Assembly: GCA_025618425.1 (NCBI GenBank)
Contig: CM046845.1
Span: 32,981,277-33,045,276 of the forward strand
Length of the DNA stretch: 64,000 bases
Reading direction: 5' to 3'
Source of the DNA: Heliocidaris tuberculata
Taxonomy: Eukaryota; Echinodermata; Echinoidea; Camarodonta; Echinometridae
Shown here: piece by piece, positions 11,471 through 25,800 of the stretch
How positions within the stretch are numbered: position 1 is the stretch's first letter
Layout: each line of letters starts with the position of its first letter
Program-made: the position numbers and the translations under genes
Notes under the pieces: generated by a model
What the model saw: only the letters and a program-made list of their open reading frames with translations
The model's database searches: none
What the model was told of the DNA's origin: nothing

Positions 11471-11923
11471 TTGCATTGTTGGTGTCATGCCGGTTGAAAT
11501 AGGGATCATGATTGTACATATGATTATTGATTATTAGAAATTTAGGCAACACGTTTTTCATTTCACAGCAATACCATATTTTTTGCATTTAAACATTCCT
11601 TAATCAAAATGAACATTCTGCACATCTGTAAGGTCTTTTGACAAACTAGGAATTGTACCTGAATCAATTCGGAGACGAAGAAGAAATACTCTGCGAAATA
11701 ATGTAAAAAGAAGGGTTCGTGACAAAAAAGACAAGAAGAAGTGAACACGTATTATGGAAGTTAAAGTAAACTTTAAAGCTGGGGAAAATGGCAGTAAAAA
11801 ATTAAAGATCGGACGAAAATCACATTAAAGTCATAGAAGTAGCCAGTTGGCAAAAGAAGGCCATGGCCTGTTCATCCGCAAAAAAAAAATCTCTCCCTTA
11901 CCCCTACAGTACATTATCCCCAG

Positions 11924-11933
<10 letters not shown>

Positions 11934-11979
<46 letters not shown>
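11934..11979 (+). repeat. Poly-C run of 46
   Basis: An uninterrupted run of C. The true length is uncertain because such runs assemble and sequence poorly. Confidence 0.95.
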
Positions 11980-11980
<1 letters not shown>

Positions 11981-11999
11981 TCCGACAATTCTGTCTAGG

Positions 12000-12362
12000 T
12001 CAATGGTTCAAGTTGAGATTAACAGAAATGTGAAGATCGAAAAATCCCGCTTGTCGTAACGACACATTCTGTCACCTTCGGCCGTCAAGAAGAATTGGGG
12101 AATTTTGGGGAACACCGATGAAGCAATATGTTTACTCAAACCGCCCACCGCTGATAAACAATAAGCCAATCATAGATCCGAATCAGTATTCCTCGGTGTT
12201 GCATTATTTTGTATATCGCACAGTGTATTCTGGTTTCGGATCAGAATAGCTTGAGTTGCATTTCCGCAAGTGTGTCTGGACTATTTCTCCGTCTAAATTG
12301 AAAGTGAAAAGTCATTACTGGATTCTATATTACGGATCATATGATATACTGTGAGGCTGACC
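12000..12362 (+). promoter_or_regulatory. Upstream region / 5' UTR of the scaffold gene
   Basis: This holds the presumed promoter and leader of the gene that starts at 12363. A CCAAT pentamer lies at about 12166. No TATA box was seen at a convincing distance. The start context CTGACCATGG has A at -3 and G at +4, a strong initiation context. Confidence 0.35.
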
Positions 12363-13409
12363 ATGGCAGACCATCAACCAACGACATATTTGGAGAAGGA
12401 GCTTATGTTTAAGAACAAAGCTGAGGTAATTATATCATAAATCGCATATATGCTAACTTTGCTATGATTTCTCTCAGTTTTCATGCCAATCATGAGTCTG
12501 CTGATGTAGTAGTAGTTTGTAATTTAATAATTTATTCCTCCCCCCCCCCCCCCCCCCCCAAAGAATTCAGTGATTTGGATATTGTCATTAAAAAACACTG
12601 GCGGATCTGCAAGGGCAATTCAGATCTTTGATATTCGAATCACCCCCTTGTAGACACTCTTAGATCCGCCTTGGTAAAAGTTACCGTTTTCATTAAAAAA
12701 AACAACTAGCAAGAGGTGTTGCGGAATGGCATTTGACATATTGTTAGCGTTGTCTACACATAAATCGTTTAATTTCGTTTAATTAGATGTTAAAAACCTA
12801 TTCAAATTTCACGGTTAAAGTTTACGAATGCTATTTGAATAATCACTTTGACATGTTAGAGAAAATTTTACAACTACCAACATTACAATGTTGGAATTCC
12901 CTCCCTATAGACGTAAATTGAAAAGAAAAAAAATCACTAATTGCATTTGATGGAAGTTGATCCCTCATTGATATTGATATGATATGTATTTTATGATTCT
13001 CTCATTGTAAAGAATGGCATCATCCATTGTAAACAAAACTATTTTCGTATATATGTATACATCTCCTCACTCTTTTCAGCAACATAGAACGTCATATTCT
13101 CTAAGATCTGCATCAGCTCCTTCTTTTGTCATTCCCAAATCCCATAAACAAGCTGGCTTTAAATCCTCTCAGTCCCTAGCCCCACGTCTCTGGAACAATC
13201 CCCCATCATTTCTAAGAAACAATGCTTCACTTGACATCTTCAAAAAACACCTGAAAACTATTACCTGTACAACTCTGTTAAATAGACAAATTGACAAGCG
13301 CCTTGTATCCTATGGAAAAGGCGCTATACAAACCCAAGTATTATTATCATTATTATCATTATTATTATTGTTATTATTATCATTATTATTATTATTGTTG
13401 TTGTTGTTG

Positions 13410-13441
<32 letters not shown>

Positions 13442-13529
13442 GTTGTTGTTGTTATTATTATTATTATTATTATTATTGTTGTTATTATTATTATTATTAT
13501 TATTGTTATTATTATTATTATCATTATTA

Positions 13530-13561
<32 letters not shown>

Positions 13562-13607
13562 GTTATTATTATTGTTATTATTATTATTATTATTATCATT
13601 ATTATTA

Positions 13608-13639
<32 letters not shown>

Positions 13640-13727
13640 GTTATTATTATTATTATTATTATTATTGTTATTATTTTTATTATTATTATTATTATTATTA
13701 TTGTTATTATTATTATTATTATTATTA

Positions 13728-13800
<73 letters not shown>

Positions 13801-16800
13801 TATTATATGCTTGTGTACGGAAATCTATAAATTAAATAAAATCTTCGAGATTCCGGCCCCATCCCTCAAATTAATGCTGCCTACCTATGGTGACCTAGCA
13901 TACTGTACTTCTTGTTCTGTCGTTTGTCTAGTTACTCCTTTGAGTTTGACTGTTTCCAGTTTTCTCTTTGATAAACATTTTGTTTGTTTGATTGTGTTTG
14001 ATAGTTTGTTTTCCATAGCCATCATGATGTATCTATCTTCTTTTCATTTTATTTTTTTTTTCCTTAATTTTTCGCGTATGTATGATTGTTTAGTGTAATT
14101 TATTTATGTATTGCATGAATTATTATGTACCTTTGCAAGGGACCAGAGTTTCCCCAAAGTCTGGTCTATGTCTTCATCATTCTCATTTTCATGTAATTAC
14201 TTTACCGGGGTAATGATACAATGTAAAGTGCTTTGATCTGTAACTGCCTGGAAAGGCGCCATAAAAATGCAAGTATTATTATTATTACTGCAGTATTTTC
14301 TGTTGTTGTTTTCGGAACATGTATCTGCACTTTGTTTTTTGTGTCATATTATTTTTGCATTGTTAATTGTACAATTGTTGCTTTGAAAAATGAACATGAA
14401 ATAAATCTGTGAAATCTGACATCTGAAATCTGAAAAGTGCAAACTTTGCTTGATATAAATTGTAAGTTTTTGGTAATCATAAATCAGTTGACTAAAAACA
14501 AATGTTATAAGGGTATTGTTTCATTGCAGTGTCCAAGGATGCTGGTATACACTTGTTAATGATTCCCTTTCTTTCATCATTTCTTACCAGAATAAACATT
14601 TCGCACTTGGAAGCTGTAAACTCAGCCTTGCCGCACCTCGTCAGGTCAGTCTAGATGTAACAGAAGGCGGGATGGTTCAATACAACTATATCGAATCGGT
14701 AACAGTGGGCCAATATGACAACATTCTAAGTGTCACCAGTCAGAATGGAGTTTCTTTCTTCTTATTTGAAAACAGGTAACATGGGCAATTCTAAAGGGCA
14801 TGTGAGTACGGTGGGGGGGGGGGGGGGGGTGCTAGACCATTTTTAATTTGAGGGAATGTCTGTCTGAATTTATCAACAAAATGAACAAAACCAAACAAGA
14901 CAAAACACCAAGTAAGCCGAAAAAGTCTATTAGATTTTTAATTTTGCCGACGGGGTTAAAAAGGAATATGTATATTAAACTTTATTAAACTTTCATAAGA
15001 TTGTCACCCCTGGCCCCACCCCTTACTAGCGACATCTCTGATCATTATCGAGTATGTGATTTATTTTGTTCTATTCCAGATAACATGTAACATACTTCAT
15101 TGTGGTTTTATACCTAATGAGTTGCATAAAAAAAAACCCCAAAAACCTCACTATGCATTGCATGGAATATCAGTAGGCGTATATTAGTCAGTTTTCAGTT
15201 TTAAAATGTGAATTTTGTCTGTTGAGAGTTAAAAGGGCATTAATTCTGTGTTAAACTATATGACTTAACGCCCTTCTGGTTTCAAACAGACGATTATTAG
15301 ATGGTATCGTGTATCACCCATACTGTAAAAATGTTGGGTTAAAAAAAAAATGCTTAGCATAAGGGTAATTATATGTCCCACCAAACTCGAAATTATATGC
15401 CCAACTCGAGTAATTTTTGCCCAGTTTGTCAAACAAGGTGATTGGGATGGGCAAACCATTGCCCAATTTGGGCATAAGATTGCCCCAAAATTGGTGTGAC
15501 ATAATAATTACCCTCATGCGGGGCAATTTTTACTCAACATTGAGTTATAACGAGGTATGAGGAGCACTCGATAGATGGGTAGATGGTTATCATCAATCTC
15601 GTTGCGATAATTATTTGTATAAAGCCGTTTGGATTAGACCTTCCTGAGTATGGATAATTTCATTCTTTCTGAGACAGATCTGATCAGATAGTTGGTATCA
15701 TTTCTATCTGCGATGAAGCACATATATTTTACATTTTATTGTCTGCCAAAATTTGTAGCCTAGCAACCTTCATTCAAAGAATGACCTCACTCTTTAGGCA
15801 TAGACCTAGCATCCGATATGAGTATACATCAGAAACTTGAAAGCCCTCTTTTTAATCCCTCTTACAATGCTAGCAATCATTGCTGTGCTTTTTCTTTATG
15901 AATATTTTTAGGATATAGCAATTTAACATGTTTAATGCAATGGCGACGATACAGCATTGTGTACAGAATGTGATATATCTAACTAGTATACTGGAGATGA
16001 AAAGGTTTTTTTTTTCTTTATGTGCAAAATATGACTCTCACGGTGTTCTGGGAGCCTGTCCCGAAAATGTCACCACATAAGATTTGGCCCCTTAAAGTAA
16101 CTTAGACCATTTAACTCATTGACTAAATGGTTGCCAGTTTAACCCTATCCCCACAACCCCCTATACTCCTCAAAAATGACCATCAAAGTCAGGTAGATTT
16201 CACCCCATCTATAGCCCATTATCAGATTATAGACCACGACTTTCCATTACAAAAGACGAAAATTGAGAGGAAAAAAAAATCCGTCGAAAAGGGGCTTATA
16301 CTGATGCAATCTGGTATCAATTAATGTTACATCATCTCCAAAGCACCTCACCTTTAACTGTTTTCGGCTTTTTTAGCCGCCCACAGTGAATCGGTGGTTC
16401 TGACTATGGTTAGCATTTGTAAATTCGGGCCTTTGCAATTATTTTATTTCATAGTTTATCATATACCATGAAATGCAAACATGGCGTTTTTCTCTATTTA
16501 TATAAAGCACTTTTATTGAAACCATGTTATGTGGTTTGTATATAGCTGCAAATACTGTTATCATGGTACTGTTTGTTCTAAACACAATCAGAAGCGATAC
16601 CGTTAACGTATTTTCAGCGCTCAACTTCCTCAAAGAAATGGATGGCTATTACTCAGTGGCGTAGAGTGGATATACTCATTTAGGGGCACTGGGGGGGGGG
16701 TACTACTAGCTAAATAGAATGTTAACACTGCCACTGGTTTGAAGTAGGGAGTGTGAGGGGTCGTGCCGTATCATCATTTTTTTTTTCACGCCCCCTTCAC

Positions 16801-19800
16801 TTTCTTCTTCTTTTGCCCCTTTTTCTTTGTATGGGAAGTATTGGAAAAATCATTTCGATATCAGACTCCAATCTTCCTCATTTTTCTCTTTTCTACCTTC
16901 GTATATCAAGATTTGAAATTGAAAATAAAAACAAACATGTTGCTCGAGTAACTTTTCTCATGCACTCTCAAATTTTCTTCATGTTTGATCGGTTTTTCAA
17001 TGTCGTTGACAAGTCTATTCAAATCTGACTAATGTATCGTGGGAGACGGGGGTCAAGGTTCAAAAGATAAAACTTCTATTTTTATACTTTTCAATAAAAT
17101 TTCGAAACATTTCAAAAGATTTGGAAAGCCTTTATAGGGGCAAACGACTTTAATTCCAGAGTCACACGAGCAATTTCACAATGAGCTCCCATTTATCACT
17201 GAACAATAAATTCGCATCAGAATAATTTCCTTTGTTGCCTGGCATAAATGTACGTTTTACTATAAACTATACAAAATCTGTTTGAGAACGAGAGCTTCAA
17301 CAATTGACATAAAGAGATTATTCTTTCCATATTTATTGAAAAGAGTCAATATCTTTTTGAGTTCCATTATTAACTTTTTGACTTCCTTTATAATATAAGC
17401 ATTATCACGATTATAAAAACTTAACTGGCTTAGATAAATATTAAATAAAATGTTATTATATTAAATAAATGTTAATAATGTTGATTTTGATTGTCTTATA
17501 CACTACTACCTTTTTTCATGTATTTTAAATGATTAGCTCTGTCTTGATGCATAATTCAGATTCCGTATTTACTATCTTCTCTTTTTCTTCTGAACTCGCA
17601 TTCCTAACAACTCCTTCCTTTGTTATCATCCATTTCATTTCTTAGAAATGACCGTGATGAATGGTATTCTACCATCAGACAGCTTCAACATGGTCATGGG
17701 CCGATTTTCTCTAAGAAACGTGAATCCCTTCCCGCTCGTCCTGATCCCAGTCAGAAGCCAAGAGAAAGACAGAAGATGCCAGCCTCATCACCATCCACAC
17801 TCCAAGAGATCTTCAAAAGAGATCTAGTAGGCACCTTCTTTTCCCCTCTTATTTGTTACTGAATAATTGGGTTGGGGTATTTTAAAGAAGGGTTTTGCAA
17901 TTATGGAAGGAAATACCATCACAACCTGTACTTAAAACCGCTCTAGCGAAGCACGAACGTCAGTCTTCCTGCTAATGATTCTCTTATGTCTTTGTACACA
18001 GGTTACTTTTAGTGAGAAAAAAAATTCTTTTCTCGGCAAAAATTAACAAAACCATTGTGAGCTGGCAGCTGCATGTGAAGAAAATCGCTTTCGAATTTCT
18101 GAATTGTTCTGATTCGTTTCAGTTAGTGCTTATTTGGTCTGATTAACATTTGCCCATTTCCAGTCCATGTGCATGGGTTCGCAGATCGAGATGCTACAAA
18201 ATTGAATGTTTTTAATTATCCTTGAAAGAATTATGGATTCGAGATGAGTACCAGATATCCGTGGTTCTGGTACAATGAAATGAAGGAGAGAATGAAATAT
18301 TATGGCAAACCAATGTATTAGTTCGCTGTGGTTTGCTTTAAAAAAACAGTTTGAGTGGGCTTAACAAATAAAGTTGTCATAATCGGAAGATTCAACCATT
18401 TCCGGTACTTACGGCTTCGCCTACTTTTAAAGGGTAGCGATGGGGTATATGCTTTTGTGCGAAGGAGTATTTAGCTGCATGGGTTGGGGGGGGGGGGGGT
18501 AGGTCAAAGTTTTGAAACTTCTAATATTCAGGCGATGAGGTAGTCTCATTGTGGGTTCTCATAAATCAATGAAGAAATTACCCGATTGAAATGGTAAAAA
18601 TTAATACCTATAATCATGTCAATATAATGCATGCCTTACCAGTTGCTGTCTGAGTAAAAAAAAACAACGCTATTGGGGGAAAAAAGCCCTCTCAGTTGCT
18701 CGCTTGAAAGTTGATGAATATTCGGTTCAGGCAAGAGACTACAGGCCCCGGACGAAATTGTGGCCGTATTCCCACGCTTCTTTGGATTTTCATCTATTTA
18801 TCAATTTTTTAAAATTATATCATCATCATCATCAAAAGACAAAAGTTTTTGGTTTTTTAATGTAATGTGATCACAAATGTTGCAATGATAGTGGAATTGA
18901 GAGTCCAAATTTTTCCCATCGACTTCGAAAGGTTTGTTCCGAGTTTTAAAAATATGAGGGGAAAAATGACTAATCTACCTGGCAGTTAGGTTTTTCAAGT
19001 TCTTAACTCTTTAGAAGACAAAAGTATCTGCAACCTTCTTTAAAACTTAGTACATCTTGCTGTCAGTCACTGAAATCAGACAAAGTTAGCATTGATTGCT
19101 TTCCATTACAAACCCTCGTATACGACATGATACTAATCATTTCACACACTGGATGGCGTCTCATAGATGCCAGATCAAGCATAGATACGAACTTTGGTCT
19201 CTATTCTTGCATAAGGTGAGGTATGAAAGTACAGGACAACGTTGTATAAATACTGAAAGCAGTGGCGCAAATTCATTTTGATTTTTTTTTTTTTTTTTTT
19301 TTGTGGGGGGGGGGGCATTCGCCTCCAAAATTCTCTGACAAGCAAAAAAAAAAAAAAAAAAGTTATTCAAAAAGGTGGGGGGGGGGGACATGTCCCCCTG
19401 TCCCCCCAGGATTTGCGCCCATGACTGAAAGAATATTTTGGCCTATAGTCTATTCTTGTGGTAAAAAATCTACTTCATTAAGGAGTGTCTAAATATGAAC
19501 AGTGAATAAACATATATAATTTGTTGAGATGTTAACAGCCAATATCGAAGAATATCATGATGAGGAAATGCAGGCTTTACCACCTTCTTTGTTTATACAA
19601 CTTTTAAAACGCCATCTGGTGTTAAAATTTTGACAAGAGTTAGAAAGTGATGTGAATCTAAGGAACTGTGGTATGGATATAGTGACAAAGATGACATTTC
19701 CCCATCTTTACACTCAAAAGGAAAAAAACAAAAAACACAGATTGTAGCCGTTTAGATCTTGAGTCTTGCTCTTCATCATCAAATGGCTGTGAAATGGTGT

Positions 19801-22800
19801 AATATGAATAAGAACTGTGTAAATGAATTAATATTATTGTATTTCTGTAAGAATGACATAGAAAATCATTTAAAAGATCAATAGATTATTTTTAGAAATA
19901 AAATATTGGTATTCTTTATCATAGGAGAATGAGATGAGCCGAAACTTAAAACGACCGCAACTGAAGAAAGGTAAGAAAATAAACGCAAGTTTTTTGTCTC
20001 TTTTGGAGTGTTTAAATTTCTTTAATCACCAAATATCTTTAAAATATAATACTGTTGACTGTAATGCATACATGATCATGATGATTGTAATCTGTAGGCT
20101 CTGTTCTATTAAAATGTTAAAAAAAGAACGCGGCAGAGCTTTGGCACAATGTCACAAATTTGAAGAGGTATGACAAGGGCATTCAAAATCATCATCAAGC
20201 AGTCACGTACCGTACAAAGTTTCAAATCTGATTCATAAAAAGTAGTTGTCTGATTAATAGCGAAACAATATTGCAAAGTTTTGGAATGTTACTACAAGTT
20301 GCAACCAGGGGTGCTGATACATGTATATTGTCATGACCGTAGTTGTAGTTGTTTCTTAGTTCCTATTCTGTGAAATTTGATTCCTATACTCCAGGGATTG
20401 ACCTTAGAAAGATCCAGATTCAGATTTAAAATACATTTATTTCCTTTTCATAATCAAATAAATATAAAAAATGAAATGTCCATTCACAAAAAAATGTGGA
20501 AGGAGGCGAGGGTCCTACGAAGCCTGAGACTTGTTGTGGGGTCGCCTTTACAATACTCATTTACATAACATACACAAAAAATCTAAAAGATAAAGAAAGT
20601 AAAGAATAAGAAAAAGATATTTGCAATATGTGACCCGTCACATCAAAAATGAGACAGAAGTCGCTGGGATAGAATTCGAGAAAATGAAAGGGGGGATTTA
20701 AATCATGAAAAGTATCAAATTTTGGGAAAACAAACAGAAACAGAAACCCCCTAGTCAGAATTATGTCATAATTATGTAAGGATAGAGAAAGCTACTTCAT
20801 CTCAGCTATGCCCATCACCAAACTAGACTGCAACTTGTAAACAACCTCCATATCAGTGGCTACTTTTATAACAACTGCAAATACTGCCGGCTATCGTGAC
20901 AGCTTCTTTAAACTTTCTCTCGCCACCACATCGTATAGTGTACACGAACGTCATATATAATTTTGAATACCCAGCAGGGCCTTGCCTGGCATTATCCACA
21001 TCTAGAAGGACTACTTTTTGTGAATGTATAATTATCCTTCCTCCTTAAACTTATTCATTAAATTCGGTAACAGCATATGTATAATCTGCATGAGAAAATA
21101 TATACATTTAACATCATGTCTGAACAATTTAGAGAGAGTTTTTACAGTGATTAGGTTTCGGGGGCCTAATACGTACATCGACCACACCCGAAATGATATA
21201 GGGTGGTCTGTAAAAAAAAATAAAAAGAAAAATTTCAGTATTGCAAAGTCAAAAAGAGTTTGGACTACTACAAATGTATGATACCTCTTTGTAGAGGTTT
21301 TGTGGGGCGTATAATTTATTTTAATGTTATTTTTTTTTTAAATCAAAAGTCACGAAAAGTTAATGTAAATACCAACTGAATTATGCTTGAACAAGTGAAA
21401 GTGTATATCTTAGATAGAATATGGACTTACAATTTCCTGGTTGAATGAAAGTACGCCTACCCTGATGTTTAAAATAAAGTAAGTAAATGGGTTTGGGAAG
21501 TGTTTGAATATGACGTTTTATTGAAGGGGAAATAACCGTTTCACAGAAAAATTGGCTTGGATTGCTTAATAACTATGCAAATTTTCCATGAAAGGTCTAC
21601 GATCATTCAACCAGTAAATTGTAGGTCCATGTTCTAAATGTAAGATATACACAATAATATTTTTTCCCTCAATTATATGTCACGTAAAGTTCATGTAAAT
21701 ACCCACTTAATTATGCTTGCACAACTGAAAGTGTATTTACTACAGTAAGAACATGGACCTTCAATTTCCTGGTTGAATGAAAGTAGACCTTTCATGGGAA
21801 ATTGTAAATCTAATTGTACACTCTTAAAATGTTGGGTAAATTTAGTTGGGTAACTGCTGGTTGGTTAAAAATATTCCCAATTCTGGGCTATTATTAACCA
21901 ACTGGACACTCGAGTGGTGTAACCAATATTGGTCAATACTTTTTACCTAAATATTGGGCATATATTTACCAACAGTATTTGGTAATTATGGGTTGGGTAC
22001 TTGTTGCCCTGCACTCTTAAAATGTTGGGTAAATTTAGTTGGGTAACTGCTGGTTGGTTAAAAATATTCCCAATTCTGGGCTATTATTAACCAACTGGAC
22101 ACTCGAGTGGTGTAACCAATATTGGTCAATACTTTTTACCTAAATATTGGGCATATATTTACCAACAGTATTTGGTAATTATGGGTTGGGTACTTGTTGC
22201 CCTGCACTCTTAAAATGTTGGGTAAATTTAGTTGGGTAACTGCTGGTTGGTTAAAAATATTCCCAATTCTGGGCTATTATTAACCAACTGGACACTCGAG
22301 TGGTGTAACCAATATTGGTCAATACTTTTTACCTAAATATTGGGCATATATTTACCAATTTGGTAATTATGGGTTGGGTACTTGTTGCCCTGTAGTTGTG
22401 TAATTTTGTCACATTTCCTTTGCCAGTTGGGTAAATTTCGTTGGGTAACTGATGGTTGGTTAGAAATTCGCTTTTGCCCAACTTGTGGTAAATATTTTTA
22501 CCCAATATTGGGGAAAACACTTATATGAATATTCATGAATTTTTAGTAGCGTATGGTTTGGGGTGGCCCGATTTACTAACTGTCACCGAATGCATAAAAA
22601 AATATAAGGGGTATATAAGAGCTTGCACTAGTTTGCACTAACTGGATAAACTGGGCGTTGTGGCGTGCGCCTGTTATCCAGCTAACAGTGGAAGTTATAA
22701 ACTGATTCAGCGGACCCAGGTTCGAAACTGAGTCACGTCTTTCGGATGGTGACGTTAAAGGTCGGTCCCCAGACGTAAATAATCATATCTGATTGATACA

Positions 22801-25800
22801 CGTCTGTAAAAAACCAATTACACACACACACACACACACACACACTAACTGGATAGGATAGGACTAGGATAGGATAGGTTAAAATACAGGATAGGATAGC
22901 TTAAAATATGATAAGTTAGGATTGATTAGGTTAAGACCCAGAAGGACGTAACAAACAGATTTCATTTTTTTTACCCAGGTTGGAGGAAAAAGGAAACAAT
23001 AAATTGGGCAGCTGAATTTGCCCAACCACATGATATGTGTTACCAAACAGCTGAACAAATAGAGGGTTGGGCAATCCTATTGGGTAAGATTGGCTGGGCA
23101 ATAATTACCCAACTGAGAATATAACCAACAGTTGGGCAATTGTAGAGTTGGGTAAAATCTAATGGGTCACCAACTGATGGGCAATTTAATTTGCCCAACA
23201 ACATAGTAAATGGATTGCCCAACATCAGTTGGGCAAATTTTAAGCAAAAGTTGTGTGGACAGTATGTTGCCCAGTGTTGGTTAAAAATTGGGCATTTTTT
23301 TGCCCAACTGTTTTAAGAGTGTAAGAAATACACAATAATATTTTAATGGGGTTTTTTTCTCTCTCTCTCAATTAAATGTCACGCAAAGTTCACGTAAATA
23401 CCAACTTGATTATGCTTGAAAACTGAAAGTGTATTTCTTAAGAAAATGGACCTACAATTTCCTGGTTGAATGAAAGTACGCCTACGGGTTCGGAAAGTTT
23501 TTAAACATGACATTTAATTAAAGGGGAATTAACCCTTGCACAGAAAATTGGCTTGGATTGCTTAATAATTATTTAGTTAATTTTTTCCATGAAAGGTGTA
23601 CTTTCATTAACTGGAAATTGAACCAGGTCCTTGTTCTAATTGTAAGAAATACACAATGATATTTTAATGTTTTGTTGGGTTTTTTTTTTTCTCTCAAATT
23701 GAATGTCACGTAAAGTTCATGTAAATACCAACTTAATTGTATCCCCGGCAGAATGCCGAGGATACTTTGGATTCAGCAGCGTTACGCCGCCGCCGCCGCC
23801 GCGTCATATGCTTGTGCGCACTCTAACTGCCACAATCATTGACGGATTTCTTTCAAATTTTGTATGGAGGTATCTTGGTATAATCTACACACCTATAAGT
23901 TTTGGTGATGCTGCCCCCAGTGTTCCATCTTTTATAGGGTAAAAAGCCATATTTTTTGTGGATGGTTTGTGTGCGCTCTATAGGCCACATTTCTCAACGG
24001 ATTTTGTTCAATTTTAAATGAAGGTGTATCTTGGTATAATCTACAAGCCTATAGATTTTGGTGATGCTACCTTCAGTCTTTTATATGGTCAAATGTCATA
24101 TTTTGATAGATGTCTTGTGTACACTCTTGTGTGCGGTCTGAATCATTTCTTAACAGATTTCTTTCAAATTTTGTATTGAAGTGTATCTTGGTAAAATCTA
24201 CGCACCTATAGTTTTTGGTGATGCTGCCACCAGTGTCTCGTCTTTTATAGGATCAAAGGTCATAGTGAGTGCACTCTGCAGGCCACATTTCTTGATCATA
24301 TGAACCATGAACAACTCGCGTGCATTTGCTCAGCGCACCGGGTGCTATAACGCTGGAATACACGTCTCAGTTTTAGAGACCGTCCATGAAATTACACGAA
24401 GGCCTTAAAACTAATTGACATATATGTACCCAGATCGACCGGATAAATAATCTACACAACATTTCCTATTTATATGTAGCATTAGTAAAATGTAGGTTAC
24501 TTGCGAGAAAAATACTGGGGTGTACTGTCAGAGAATTTTGAAGTAAACAATTGAAAATGGTTAACAAACATGCTGTGTAAATATATTTTCATCTCTTTCA
24601 CAGGTTCAGGATCGTACGTAAACATGGATTACAATAAAGCTTTACAAGATTCTAAGCAATCTTATAACATGTTTAATGCATTGCATGTAAGTATATTCAT
24701 ATGCCCTTAACTTTCACTTAAGTATCAAAACGAATGTATATACGTTGATTTCTCAAAGATGCCTTTGAATATAATCAAAAGCGATATACCGGGGAACTGC
24801 CTGGCATATGTTATGTACTTAAATGTCTTGTTCGATATATACTTTTGAGATTGAACCATGGGTGCAATGCGTTTTTAATTGTGAACTAAAAGCTGCGGCA
24901 GACTTCTTTTAAGATGTATTATGCCTAAGGAAAAACATACTGGTCTTTGCCCAAGTGCATATTTGTGAAGTTAATTACAAGCTAAAAAAAATTGGGATGA
25001 TACTGGAAACAGGGCTTTGTTCTTGTTTTAACATGTTCAGTAAGACATCGCCATAACTAGAACTTTATTTTCTGTAAGAGGCGTTGTACTTTATATCGAT
25101 ATTTTTTCATTATATTAGATTTAAATTAGAACACAAACAAACATAATTGTTATTTTACTTGTTCGATGATAAGGAAACAATTTTTAAGTTGATAACACAT
25201 CGGCAAACCACATAATGATGAACACCGTTTAATGCATGACTATGCTGATAAGGAAAATAAATTAATTCTTCAGTTTAGGATTAGTGCCAATTCAATTGTT
25301 ATCGGCTATTAACCTGAGCGTTATCTGACGATTTGGGCATCAATATAGCGATTTACGATAAAAATTATTTTATTTGAATGAAGAGAGGTTCAAGGATTGT
25401 CAAAAAAGGGAATTGCGGCGAGACTCCACTGACTTTGTTTTTGGTTTTGTATTTTCCTTTCTTCTTCCTTCTTCGCCCACAATATATTCCTCCGATGATT
25501 TGGAAATGCCGCAAAACCTTCCAGTCTCACACAAGGTTGAGAGGGAAGAGGACGACATTAATTAGTTCCCCTCAAAAGCTTTCTCTATTGTTTCCTTTCC
25601 CAGTGCGGCCCTGTCGGCCTTCCCTGAAGTATTATGTACATTTCAATCACTATTACAGCATAGGCCTACATCAATTCAAACATAATTTCCCCAATTCCCA
25701 TCAAAGCTTAAAAGTAGAACCCTGACCAAATTGTTAATGACATTCATTGTTCAAATAATGTACTTGTTAATGTTTTTCTCATTCTTCTTTTCCGTTCTTA

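Larger units (their letters stand above)
12426..14590. other. Scaffold intron 1: LINE tails, poly-C, ATT array
   Basis: The intron contains a 20 base C-run (12540-12559), a small pair of GGCGGATCT ends (12596-12673, a possible hAT-like relic), reverse-transcriptase C-terminal fragments, and a long ATT array. No further exon was seen. Confidence 0.7.
21818..23323. mobile_element. 1.5 kb TA-flanked element with CACTCTTAAAA ends
   Basis: CACTCTTAAAA begins at 21820 and its inverse complement ends at 23321, with TA outside each end. The interior is rich in TTGGGTAA/TTACCCAA and includes three tandem 192-193 bp units (21821-22390) and a SINE (22649-22842). Joining the flanks across the element recreates CTAATTGTAAGAAATACACA, which exists uninterrupted at 23637-23656. 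No transposase is encoded. Confidence 0.88.
21283..23745 (+). repeat. Array of foldback repeat units (family of 8330-8760)
   Basis: Units contain GTCACGTAAAGTTCATGTAA, CAACTTAATTATGCTTG, GTGTATTTCTTA and ATTTCCTGGTTGAATGAAAG. The complete unit 21586-21798 begins CCATGAAAGGTCTAC and ends with its inverse complement. A second unit is split by the insertion at 21820-23321; a third lies at about 23586-23745. Confidence 0.8.
19971..24603. other. Scaffold intron 4: nested repeat complex
   Basis: A 4.6 kb intron that holds the nested repeat complex at 21283-23745 and the ~155 bp tandem repeat at 23820-24310. A LINE-tail-like AT-rich stretch lies at about 20400-20600. Confidence 0.7.

Noticed and set aside
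22649..22842. tRNA gene
   Set aside because: Box A and B are present, but the sequence does not fold as a full tRNA, continues into a SINE body and CA tail, and has a target duplication.
25378..25725. 115-codon frame just upstream of scaffold exon 6
   Set aside because: No domain, no splice sites that would join in phase, and not needed for the gene model.
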